Assembly: GCA_021292165.1 (NCBI GenBank)
Contig: CM037888.1
Span: forward strand, 34,057,091-34,121,090
Origin: Shinisaurus crocodilurus
Taxonomy: Eukaryota; Chordata; Lepidosauria; Squamata; Shinisauridae
Direction of reading: 5' to 3'
DNA length: 64,000 nt
Positions 1-12,400 of the stretch are shown piece after piece (within the stretch, counting starts at the first letter, position 1; every line of letters starts with the position of its first letter). Under the pieces are notes generated by a model. It did not search any database and was not told the DNA's origin. It saw only the letters and a list, made by a program, of their open reading frames with translations. The position numbers and the translations under genes are program-made.

Positions 1-325
1 CATGTTCTTAATGTAATATCTTGGGAGCACTGGACTCCGTTATGCTGCTATTTATGGCTTTGGGTGGTATTTAATTGCGTTCTTAAGTGGCTGTTATTTT
101 TTGCATTGCGTTCTTCTTGCCTCATTGTTTAACTGCCCTGGAGATTGGTGGGTAGTTTCTGTCCTAAAGGAAATGACTTTTTCAGCCCTGCCTTCCTGGT
201 CCTAAGCACAGGTTCTAGTCTGTCTAGGAATGTATTTCTACTCACAGAAAGATCAGAAGTTCACCAGGTGAAAACTTATTTCTGTGTGAAGGTACATTTT
301 TAACGGTAACTTTGTTTTTATGTAG
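1..325 (+). other. SPG11 intron, left edge of window
   Basis: This stretch ends in the acceptor TTTTTATGTAG of the first exon. I see no exon, repeat or RNA gene in it. Confidence 0.7.
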
Positions 326-458
326 GCTGGTTTAGAGAACCGTCAGTTGGACACTGTGGATTTTTTTTTAAAGAACAAAGAAAATCTCTTCAGTGACTCC
401 TCAACTTGCTCCTTAGAGGATCAGCCTGCAAGTGAAATGTCAGATTTTTACTTGAAGA
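326..458 (+). CDS. SPG11: SPG11 exon 8 equivalent (first exon in window)
   Basis: The exon follows the acceptor TTTTTATGTAG and ends before GTAAGT. It starts in phase 0 and leaves one base. It encodes [20 protein letters not shown] and then a divergent Ser-rich stretch ending FYLK. Human spatacsin has [20 protein letters not shown] here. Confidence 0.93.
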
Positions 459-3400
459 GTAAGTAAAATTATGTGAATGTTCAAATGGACATTGCTTTGT
501 CACAGAGTTTTGTAAAATATCGTGAATATAGAAGAACTGTGCTGTGGGTATAATTCACTTGGCGTTAATGCTGCACGAACCACATTGAAAAGAACAGGAG
601 CTGTACAACAGCACAGAGACTATTCCAGTGTAGTGCACTCAGGACAGAAACATGTAACAGGGTAATTCACATAAGCTTGGCACCTTATTAAAGATGGAAG
701 CGATTTTTTATTTGTGTTCTGAAAATCCACTTTTAAAGCCATTTCCCTGTCTTTCTCTGCTTTTACATTTTTTCTTACAGGTATGGAAGAGTTGAGGCCA
801 GCCTTGGACTTGCTTTGCGTGGCAATCCGAGAAAATGATCTGGAAGCACAGAGCAAGCATTTCTCTGAGCAGTTGCTGAACCTCACCCTGTCTTTCCTTA
901 ACAAACAACTCCGTGATATTTTTATCCACAGAGAAGGTAGAGTTGGTTGTGTGTATATCGCCTGAGTTAGCATTATGCTCTATACCCACCTTATAATGAA
1001 CAACGAAACCCTGTTTTTTAATTGATTTTTCATTTGCACGTTGTGTGCTCCTTCATGGAGCTAGAAGTGTGACGCTTTACATGATCAGCATGCAAGTCTC
1101 AGCCCAGCAAACAGCGTATCATTGTTATCCCCCATTAAGTATCTAATGCTAAAATCATATGCACACTTACTTGGAAGTAAGCTCTACTGGGTGCCATGGG
1201 ATGCGCTTCTGAGTAAACATATATAGTATAACATTCACTGTATGGGCTGTAAAGCTGTGATTCACAAAACAGTTAAGCTGACTTAATCACCAGGACATCG
1301 GGGCAGCTGGCCCAGAGGCAAGATCGTGGTACCTCGTGCCCCCTCGGGACTGTGGGACTTTGCTCTTCCTATTGTTTTGTGCTTTATTTAAACAACAGAA
1401 TGAAATTTAATAGGGATAAATGCCAAGTGCTGCACCTAGCGAGAGGAAACCAAATGCAGAGTTACAGAATGGGGGACACTTAGCTCAACAATACTACAAG
1501 TGAGAAGGATCTTGGAATTGTTGTAGATCACAAACTGAATATGAGCCAGCAATGTGATGTGGCTGCAAAGAAGGCAAATGCTATTTTGGGCTGCATTAAT
1601 AGAAGTATAAGCATCCAAATAGCGGGAAGTGATAATTCCCCTTTACTCAGCACTGGTTAGGCCTCATCTTGAGTACAGTTCTGGGCACCACACTTTAAGA
1701 AGGATGTAGACAAACTGGAGAGGGTTCAGAGGAGGGCAACAAGGATGATAAAGGGGCTGGATACAAGGCCCTATGAGGAGAGACTGAAAGAACTGGGCAT
1801 GTTTAGCCTTCAGAAGAGGAGACTGAGGGGAGATATGATCGCACTCTTCCAGTACTTGAAGGGTTGTCACACAGAGGAGGGCCAGGATCTCTTCTCAGTC
1901 ATCCCAGTGTGCAGGACACAGTATAAAGGGCTCGAGTTACAGGAACCCAGATTCCACCTGAACATCAGGAAAATTTTCCTGACTGGAACCAACTACCTAG
2001 GGCTCTCCCACTCTGGAGGCATTCAAGGTGTGGCTGGACAGCCATCTGTCGGGGATGCTTTGGCCTGGATTCCTGCATTGAGCAGGGGGTTGGACTCAAT
2101 GGCCTGGTAGGCCCCTTCCAACTCTACTTTTCTATGATTCTATTATTGTTCACCATTTTTCCTGGAGCTCAGGGTGGCATAAATGATTCCCCCCTCCCCA
2201 TTTTATCCTCACAGTCTTGTGAAGTAGGCTAGGTTGAGCGATAGTGACTTGCGTGTGACTACGCAGGGATCTGAGCCCTGGTTTCCATGGTCCGACTATG
2301 CCACGCTGGCCGCTCCCACTGCTGGTCGCGGTGTTGTGTCAGCGCAAGCAGAATGGAGGGATGTCTTTTGACCTGTTAATATGGATAGGGTTGCTCTTCG
2401 TGTTGCCAGTCACCCAGGGAGAGGTTTTCGCCCATCCTTTCAGTTAAATGTCTTCCTGATATTCTTCACAGAACTGGATGAAAATCTGGACAGATGCGTT
2501 GATATTTTAACCAGCTACATCATTAAACTTCGGACGTTTATGATAAAGTTCCCTCGCAAACCATCCGGTGTCGTAAGCTTACTTTGTGATCTCGATGAAG
2601 ACGTGCCCCAAATAGAACAAAGCCAGATGTGGGAAAAGTTCAATATTGAGGTAACCGGACCATCAGTTTCAGCTCCCGAGATGTAGTTGAGCAAATATCA
2701 TCCAGGACTTCATGTCAACTTCCTAAACAATTTCATTATTACACACACATGCACACATTCACCTGCACACGTAGTGAACTGGAACCATATTTAGGTCACA
2801 GTCCAGCGAAAGATACACATTTGTAAGTCCCATTGATTTAAGTGGGAGAGAGCTAAGTACATGTCCAACTGTCCCATTTAAATCAGTAGTGGACAGCACA
2901 ATGAAAACATGAGCTTGCAACAGCTGTCGAAAAAGTCAGATTTCATGCTAGGGGTTATTAGGAAAGGGATTGCAAATAAACTGATAGTATTGTAATGCCC
3001 ATACACAAATCTATCATGTGGAACACTGTGTACAGTTCTGGTTTCCCCTTCTCATAAAAGGATATCCCAGAGCTGGAAAAGGTGTGGAAGGGGGCCACCA
3101 GAATGATTGTTTGGATTACCTTCCTTACACAGAGAGAAAGTGGACAGAGAAACTTTTCTCCTCACTCAGTTGGGATCATCCAGTATAAACTGATGGCAAG
3201 AAATTTAGGACAGGCAAAAGAAAGTACTGCTTCACACAACACATAGTCATTTCATGGAATTCACTGCCACGAAATGTGTTGAGAGCAACTACCTTTAAAA
3301 GTGGATTCAACACATTTACAGAGGGTATGTCTGTCAATGGCTCTTAGGGGGCAATCCTATGGACTGCGCCTTTGCTGCTCGGAAGCCCCGAGTTTGGGGA

Positions 3401-6400
3401 CGTCCGAGATTCCTATACGTGCTGCCAGGCCGAAGTCGGCAGGGCAGGGAGAGTGGAGGGGGTGATCTTTGCCTCCCCGCCCTCCGATTTCCTGCGCTTT
3501 TGCTAGATGGGCTTTTCAGCCCATCCGGCGAGGGTGCTTCGGAGTGGGAGGGCAGGAGGCGGGAGGAGGCTCAGGGTGACTCGCATCCTGGCCTCTCCAG
3601 TCTCCTCCCCTCTCTGCCCACCAGCATGGCCCTTTCCTCCTCCTCCAAGGTCGCTTTTCTCACCACAGAGAAGCGGCTGCTGTGGTTGTTTCTGCACCAA
3701 CTGCGGCTGGGAGGGATCTGGGGCCGGATCTCCGACTCCCCCTTCTGAGGTGGGAGTGCTGCCTCCAACCTCGGAGGGGTTTCCTTGAGCCATCCAGTGG
3801 TCCCTGGGATGCTTGCCCAGGGACCATAGGATTGCTGTCTTAATCATGATGGTTATATGGACCCTCCCAAATTCAGGGTTGGTGTGCCACTGAATACTAG
3901 TTTCTGGGGAGGGGGTGCTCACAGTGTGGGAGGCGGGTGCTTCGTGGCTGGCTTGTGGGCTTGCCAGAGGCATCTGCTGGGTTGTTCACTATAGGAAGCA
4001 GGATGCTGGGCTAGACGGGCCTTTGGGGGTCTGACCAGCAGGGCTTTTCTTATGTTCTTACAATTAAACAGTGCTTAATTTTGACTGGATTGTGCCCTTG
4101 TTCTTTTAACTAGTGGCACCCTCTTTCCTCCACCATCTCCACCCTGTCTTTTCTGACCCTCCAGGAAAGATAATTGAATCCAAGGGGCATCTACAAAAAC
4201 GGCTTCTTGAATTGCAAACTCATTTTTCCCTTTCAGCAAACTGTTGCTGAAGCCATTTTAAACAACAAGTTGCCAGAGGCTCAGACCTTTTTCCGTCTGA
4301 CTCATAATCCTGCCCACAATCTCAAGGAGCTGAGCCGGATAGGACAGGACCTGGTTTATAAAAGCCTTCTGAAGGATGACATCAAAGAAGCTTCCACGCT
4401 CTTAAGAAACATGGTGAGTAATGCACACCGAAAGTGCAGCTCAGTCTACATTTGCTGTTTTGGTGAGTTTGTATATGTGAAAAGTGGGAGATAGGTTTTG
4501 TTTCTTCAGATGTTAAACAAGGATATTTATTTATTTATTTGAGAAACCTTTACCCTGCTTTTCCCCTTCGAAAAAGGAGTCAGAGCATCTTACAGAATGT
4601 AACAACTGCACCTACTCAGGGTCTTTGGCATGGACATTAAAGTCCCCCGACACCGATAGCCTGGCCATCTCCAGAGAGGTCTCTTCAGTCAGTTCAGGCA
4701 GGAAAACTGTTGGGCAGCAGCAGGGTAGATGCTGCCTCAACAGAATCCCTGTCCTGTCTTGTACACCAGACATTGGGTGTACTTAAGAAAATTAACAATG
4801 TGGATGAAACTGATTAGTCATTTCCTTTTTCTTTTCTCCATGTTCTGTTCAATGGAGCGGGGAAGCAGCTGATACAGGGGGAAATATATTTCAGGGCACG
4901 ATCCAGCTCTTTAAAGCCCATTTGGCAAACTGTCTATTAAAACCTTTCCAGTCCTCTGGAAGCTATAGCCCTTAAATCCTTTGCAAATATACATACATTG
5001 GTGCCTGTAAGAGAAGCTATGCCATAAAGCCTACCTTTATACAGCAGAACTTCTTTTTACCTTTGATAGGGCTTCAACGTGATGGAGCAACTGCACAGAA
5101 TTTGTTTCTACGTCACCGATTGGCATGTCCGTGACTTCTTGGTGAGTAGTTCTTGTGATTGTTGATTTTATAAGCCCTGCCTGTGCATGCAAGGTGCATT
5201 TCTTGGTGCCTTCTGTTGCCACTGCTCGCTCTACCCAAATTGTGTTAGTTTTCACCCAAGTCCCAGAGATTACTGAGCTTTTGAGTTGTCTCTTTGGCAT
5301 TAGTAGCTGAAACAGAAATCCCACTGTGGCGATACCATTGTCTGCTGTTAGATATGGGATCCACATTGGATACAGTGGGTGCATTTGCACTTCACACTAA
5401 CCCACCCTGGCAGTAAGCCAGGGTGTTGGTTGCTGCCCAAACAACTCACAGTGCATCTGACAGATGATCGCATTCACCGTGGGTTATTCACCCCCTCCCT
5501 CACCCTCCTTACTCCTCGGTCCTCCCACCAGTATCCCAGGGGACTCTGGTCCCAGACTTGCACAAGTGCGCACTTTCGGGGGTCTGAAAATTGGAAACCT
5601 CAGCTGGGTAATGTCCTGGAGGGTACCTGCTGTCAAAGTGCAGAAGGTACCAGCCCTGGACATTGACCCAGAGAGGCTCCAAATAGTGTTGCTTTCTTTA
5701 ACTTTGCTTTCTCTAGACAGCTGTCAAAAGGCGAGCTGTCAAGGGAAAGCAAAGCTGTGAGTGATCTTTGTTTGCAAAAAGGGAGTGGCGCAATTTGCGG
5801 CAAGATCCTCGTCTTTTTCTCCCCCTCCCCCCCCGACTGTCCTCCGGGTTCTGTATGTTTTGCACTTTTCCCTGAGACTCTAGCTGCTCAGGAAAGTGCA
5901 TCCCACCCATCAAAACTCTTTCCCCCCCAAAATGGGGCGGGATGCACTTTTGCACTTTCCAGATGAGGTTCTCGCTGCAAAGGGGGTGTAAATTACCCCC
6001 TTTTCGCGAGCGAAGATCACTCGCAGCTTTGCTTTCCCTTGACAGTCTCTCTGGGTCAATGTCCAGGGCTCGTAACTGCTGCGCTTTGACAGCAGGTACC
6101 CCCCTCCCCCCGGACATTGCCCAGCCAGTGCTTCCAATTTTTGGACCCCTGAAAGTGCGCAAGTGTGCACTTGTGCAAGTACTCCTAAAAAAATAATTTT
6201 AAAAAAATACAAACATGTTTGCGTACATTGAGGGAGCAATTAAAAAAATAAAATAGGTTGCCAACCACTCACAACCCCTCCAGTGTGCCGCTTGGGCTGT
6301 CCCTGGCTGTTAAAATGGAGATCGCGAGAACTGTCTGTCAAACCGGAGATTGCCATCTCTAAAAAAAAAGGGTTAAAACGGGGAAAAAGCTGTGGTGAGC

Positions 6401-9400
6401 AAAAAGGGCTTCCAATCGTGGCAGGGGACGGCAGCCAGTGACAGTCGCCCCAAAGTCCCGCTTGGGCACTTGTGGGGCTGCTGGCACTGGCGGTGGCCCA
6501 GGCGAGTTTGGCAAAAGCGGCAACTCTTGGCAAGAGGCTCACTAGCTACTTTCTGGCAGGGATGTTGAAGAGTCCTTGGTCTCGAGTCACGAGTTGAGTC
6601 ACGAGTCTTTGGACCCAAGTCTCGAGTCCGAGTCCTTGGTCCAAAATGGTGACTCCCGAGTCACTCCCAAAACTGACTCCACGAGTCCCTATTAAAATCA
6701 ATGGGGGGGTTTCCCAACAAAATAAGGCTACTTCAGATGTGTGGCTTAAATAAATTCTAGGCACAAGTGTGCCTTTTTATTTCAAAACTCTGCAACTTTA
6801 TTAATCGCCAGATGGGCGATTAATAAATATAATAAATAAACAGACCAGGCAGACAAACCCAAAATAACCAGGCAGGCAGAGGAGGCAGGGAACCCCAAAG
6901 CAGGCAAGCAGAGGCAGCCAAACCCAAAATGTCTGAAAGGTTGCATTTTAGGAAAATGATTTTTAAAAATAAAATCTTCGCTGGCGGTCGCACTTCTCTC
7001 CACTCCTTCTGGCACAGCCCAGGGATGTTGAAGAGTCCTTGGTCTCGAGTCCCGAGTCGAGTCTCGAGTCCCATTAAAAATATTGGGACTCGAGTCAGAC
7101 TCGAGTCAGAGGGGGGACTCAGTCCGACTCACGAGTTGAGTCCTCGAGTCCGAGTCCCCATCCCTGCTTTCTGGTACCCATGATGGGGTCGGTCACCCAG
7201 GTTCGGATGATGTGACAACCCATTGTGGGTAAAACAACCGCAAGAACAAGCCATGGGTTGTCAGAGGCTTGTTGCCCACGAACAAGCCATTCTGCAGGAA
7301 ATGGTCCCAGTCAGTTCGAACCCAGTCAGTGTTTGTTCCATCCCACTTCCATCTTTTGCCTTTATTTCTGATCATATTTGTAATTTGATAACAAACCTCT
7401 CTTGAAAAGTTTCATCTCCAATAGCTTGATAAGACACAAATTAAGGTTTTGATTTGATTCTGAAGGTGAACATGCTGCAAGAGAAAAACTACTTTTCTGA
7501 AACTGAACAGGAAATGATAGACTTTGTACATCAGGTGGAAAATGTTTATTCAGGAGCCTTCCAAGTGAATGAAAAGAGTACAGCCCAATCCAGGTAATAC
7601 ATCTTTTTTAAAAAATCATTATTTATTTATTTATTTATTGCATTTATACCCCACTCTTCAGCCAGAAAAGGCTCTCAGAGTGGCTTACAAAGACCCAAGA
7701 GTGATGTGCTGAGAACAAGAAGTACATGAAGTTTTGAATCCGCAGTCTTGCAATGAATCAGGTGCGAGTCCTTATTTTCTCGAGCTTTCTCCAGCTGCAG
7801 GCTTTCATTCTGGGAGAGAGGCGAGACAAGCTTCCTTCTTGCCAACTGATTATTGGCTATTCCAACCTGACTTTGGCACCAACTAACTGTAGACTGCAAG
7901 ATTGTGCTGTTCATTGGTTTTGAATGATCTGCCATGTGTTCTTTTGTGTGTGTGTGTGTGTCATATTTTTTAACTTGGAAATGGTTTCATATTAGGAACA
8001 AACTGAGGAACTTGAAAATCGGTCTCATTTGGGAAGAGTAAATAAATGAAATGGGTTTCATGGAGATGTTCTGATCTCATTTTCAGCTACTGGGGAAGAG
8101 AACAAGACCTTTCTACCCACATTGCTGCTTTGGATGCATTTTTGAATTGCAGTGAAGACAGAGTTCATAACCGGGAGCACAGAATTATGTTCGACTGGGC
8201 TCAGTGGTGGGATCAGGGTACACGAGAGATTATTCTCCTCCCTATAAGATCTCCTGAAGGTGGCAAGTATTTGACTTTCTGGTGTAAATATGCTGTTGCT
8301 GTGTTTTCTGTGTCTTTTGGGACTGACAACAGGCTTGGGCTGAGGGAAAGGAGTTTCATACAGGAGCAGGTCTGCTGCCTTTGCATCTGTTTTGAAGGGA
8401 AAGCAGAGATACATTCAGGATAAGGAAAGCAAAGTCTCCCAGGTGCTTGAGAAGAGAAACCTCCCTTTCCCATTGAGCTTTGACTTTTAATTATGTTATG
8501 AATACTTATTTGTTTGTTTGTTTGTTTGTTTGTTTTAGAAAACATACCCTGTCCTTCCAATGCATTTACATCACTCAGTGTGGCTTGTAACAATTAAAAC
8601 AATGCAGTCATATAAAAATCAATAGCGTAAGCATGAATGATGACGAGTGAAAAAAATACACAGAAACTTTGGAGCTACAGCAGTTTGCAAACAACAATTT
8701 TTAATATTTATTAATTTTTTTACTTGATGCAAGGACGTCTGCATACAATACGTGTATGGCTAAAAAAATCTCTGTACATTTTTTTGGGGGATCGTTTGAT
8801 ATAGAGTGTTTGTTGCAAGCAGTTCGGAAATTGCTCTCATCAGGCTGACTATTGTACACACACACACAACACATGATTTATGATTAACAACACCCAAGCA
8901 CACAGTAGCACTATCCGCACGATGCCTCTCCTGTCCATACCAGCTGTGGACTAGAGAGGCTTTCTGCCCCCCATTATGAACCCTCCCCGTGATCCGCCAT
9001 CCTCTGATTATGCAAAATTTCGCGGGAATAGGGGTGGTAATTTTAGTTTGTTCTGTTTATGGTTTATATGGGTTGTTGTTTTCCCCCCCCCCCTATATTT
9101 AATATATTATATATATATAATGATAAATATATAGCTATGAAATAAAAAAATTCCAAGCTTGCAAAAGTATGAATATAGTTTAAGCGGAAATAGTAAAAGT
9201 GCATGGGCCTATAATGTTTCTGGGGAACATGGGTGGGAGGGTGCTGTTGCACTCATGTCCTGCTTGTGGGTCTCCTCTGGGCAGCTGGTAGGCCACTGTG
9301 TGAACAGAATGCTGGACTAGATGGACCCTTGCTCTGATCCAGCATAGCTCTTCTTATGTATATGTACATATACATATATTTATGTATTATCTATTTAATA

Positions 9401-12400
9401 GATTTATGTACTGCTGTCCATATTTAATACTATGTTTAAACAGTTTACAACAAAATTAAAAAACATGAAAATACATTATGATATGCATTAAAATACAATT
9501 GAAATACATAATAATTGCTAAAATTAATATAAAACATTAATACCAGCACAACACATAAGTACAAACAGACACATATATCCACATAGTTACAAGTGTCCAC
9601 ACATTTTTTGTACTGTGACTAAATGTATTAAATTGTTTAAAACACAGAATTCAAATCATGTAATCCAGAGGTTCTTTGGATGCATCTGTCATCTTGGCAC
9701 GACTGGATAAATATTAGTTCATGGATTGCAGAATCTCAGCCTCAGGACAGCAGCACAAACTGGCCGCAGCTGACCACAGAGGCCATTGATCAAAGATCAT
9801 TGTGTAGCTGTTTCATGCGCAATGAAATACTGGACCACCTGGCTAGGTATGTGATTTGTCTTCACTGATTATCAGCTTCTGTCAAGCTTTCCTAATATCA
9901 TTTATCAGCAGAAGTCTCCTTAGCAGTGTTGAAAAGAGAACACTGCCTACTTTGCATACAACGGTGTTTTGTTTTTCCTGGCAGGAATGGGACTTTTGTT
10001 CCAGCAGAACTTGAAGATTTTGAATGCCTTATCCAAAGATTGACTCTCATTGGAGGAGTGATGCAGAATCCGCACCCTGTTCCAGAAAATATGCCCACTG
10101 GTTGCTTAGATTTCCATGTCTGTTTTATCCTTTACTGTTTAGAACATGGGCTGGATCATCTTCTATACACCTATCTAGACTACTATAGGTAGGAAACATG
10201 TCCAAAAGTTGTTTTTCTGCAGGTGTGTAGAAGATAAAAATAGCAACCCAATGAAGCAAGATCCATGAACTGTAATCTAATGTCTGTCTGTCCTGGCAGT
10301 TTCCTCTTCAGCAATTAGCATGCTAATCTCAAAACTACTTGTGGAGTAGTTTTTAAAAACTGTTCTAGCCATAGCATTTTCCTCTAGACTTAGCATACTC
10401 TTTGCCTTCAGCCTTTTACCCTGTATTCCCCCCCTCTCCATAAAAGCAGTAGAACTGTCCCCCAGTCTGTTTCCAGCTATCAAGGAAGAAGCTGGCTTTG
10501 GTCTGGCTTCTGCACCTGGAGCCTTGTCTAAGTCAGTAAACTGAAGAAGAGCCCACTGTGGTTCATGGAGGCAGGTAGCGTAGTCCCCAGCTAAAGAACA
10601 TCGCACCTGTCTCTTTCTCCTGCTACAGCACTCTGCAGTTAAGGGCAGAAGGCTTTCTCACAATGCAGCTGACTGTCGGGCTCAACACTACTATGTCTCT
10701 ACAGACTGGCTCATCTTTTTGGAGCGGGAGAGTATTCACTTTTCCTTTATATTGTATGAAATTGATACGTTGCTCTTGATTTTTCAGTTTATCCTCTTCA
10801 AACTGCCCCATTTTGGATGATAAAGCATTGCATGAAGCTCACCCTTGGTTTGAATTTTTAGTGCAGTGTCGAAGCATTGCCAGCAAACCTGGAGGTAGGA
10901 ACCTTTGTGCATCTCTTCTGGACAACTGTTTTGTGCAATTCTAATAAAAGTAGAAAGGATAGTAAGCCAGTAATTGGATAGTAAGCCAGTGAGGTTGCAT
11001 TACTCCATAAGGGTCAAGCTCGCAGCTTTGGCTTCACCTGGGCCTGCCTTTGCTTCTGGATGCTCAAGTAAGTGGTGGTTGTGGCAGAAGCACCTTTTAT
11101 GAGCTTCGCCTGGGATGCTGACTTTTTGGCATCTCTGTCTGAAAAACAGGGACCCAGCCGCTCATTCATGATTAGATTTCTGCAGTGGGGCTGCCTTGGA
11201 TTTGTTTTTGGATGCTACAATTGGTCCTGAATGTAATGGGCTCTTGTTATAGGGAGATAATATTTTCTGTGCTTTAATGATTCCACTGATTCACAGTTGG
11301 TTTCTGACCCAACTCATAGTGTTGGTTTTGACCTTTAAAGCCCTAAATGGCCTGGGGCCAGGATATGCCTGCACAGATCATACTCAGAAGCCCTGCTCTG
11401 GGTGTTCCCACCTTCAGCAGTGAAATGGATGGGTGCTAGTCACAGGGTCTTCTCATCAGTGGTGTATGAAACTCCTTCACAGGCAGGTCTGAATGGCACC
11501 TTCTCTCTTCTCCTTCTGTAGACAAGTAAGGCTTTAGAGAAACCTTCAGGGAGAAGGAAAGTGCCATGGGATTTACTTACATACACGTGCGCGCACACAC
11601 ACACACACACACGTAGTTAGTATTGTGGATACTGTTTTTAAAAGTAACTGTTTTAAATCTATTTTAGCTACTTTGTGATTGGTCTTTTTAGGTTTTGCTG
11701 TTTTATTGTGATTAAGTTATGCTGGTTGTGTGTGGATTTCTCTTATGGATAATACTACCATTGTTTCCTCTCCTCCCCCCACGGCCCAGATGCAAAGATG
11801 ATTTTTCAGGCTAGTCTAGCAAATGCCCAGATCTTGATTCCCAGCAACCAGGCCAGTGTGAGTACTATGCTCTTGGAGGGACGAACACTTCTTGCCCTTG
11901 CCACTACGATGTACATGCCTGGAGGGATTGACCAGGTATGCTGTAGAATATTTGCAAGCTGTGAATTAAAAGTAGTCTGTTCCTTTCTAAAATGGCAGAA
12001 AATGTCAAAGCGAGAGGGACATAGGAAGAGTGCTGGAGCTGGATCAAAGTCCTCTCTAGTCCAGCCTATCCTGTTTCTTACATTGGCCAAGCAGGTGCCC
12101 CACCTGGGAAGCCCATCAACAGACCATGCAGCCAATGTCCCTCTCCTGCTGTTGAAAGATGTTCAAGGTCATCCATTTAACTGCCTCAGAAAGTTTAGAA
12201 CATGTTTTCATCTCCTAAGAAGCCAAAAAAAGGCTTGGACCAGATATCAGTGGTCCTCTGTGGTTTGTGTCAGTGAGCCATTCTGTGCCCATTTCCTTGC
12301 AAGGCTGTCTAACTGCTTCTTCATTGTAGGTTCTTCAGAATGGAGATGATGGAGAGAGAGTGGATGCCCAGCTCTTCAGGATGGCGCTTGCTCCTTATCC

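Noticed and set aside
6580..7160. CGAGTC arrays considered as a CRISPR-like or satellite array
   Set aside because: Spacing is irregular, there are no unique spacers of constant length, and the arrays lie within a defined transposon in a vertebrate intron.
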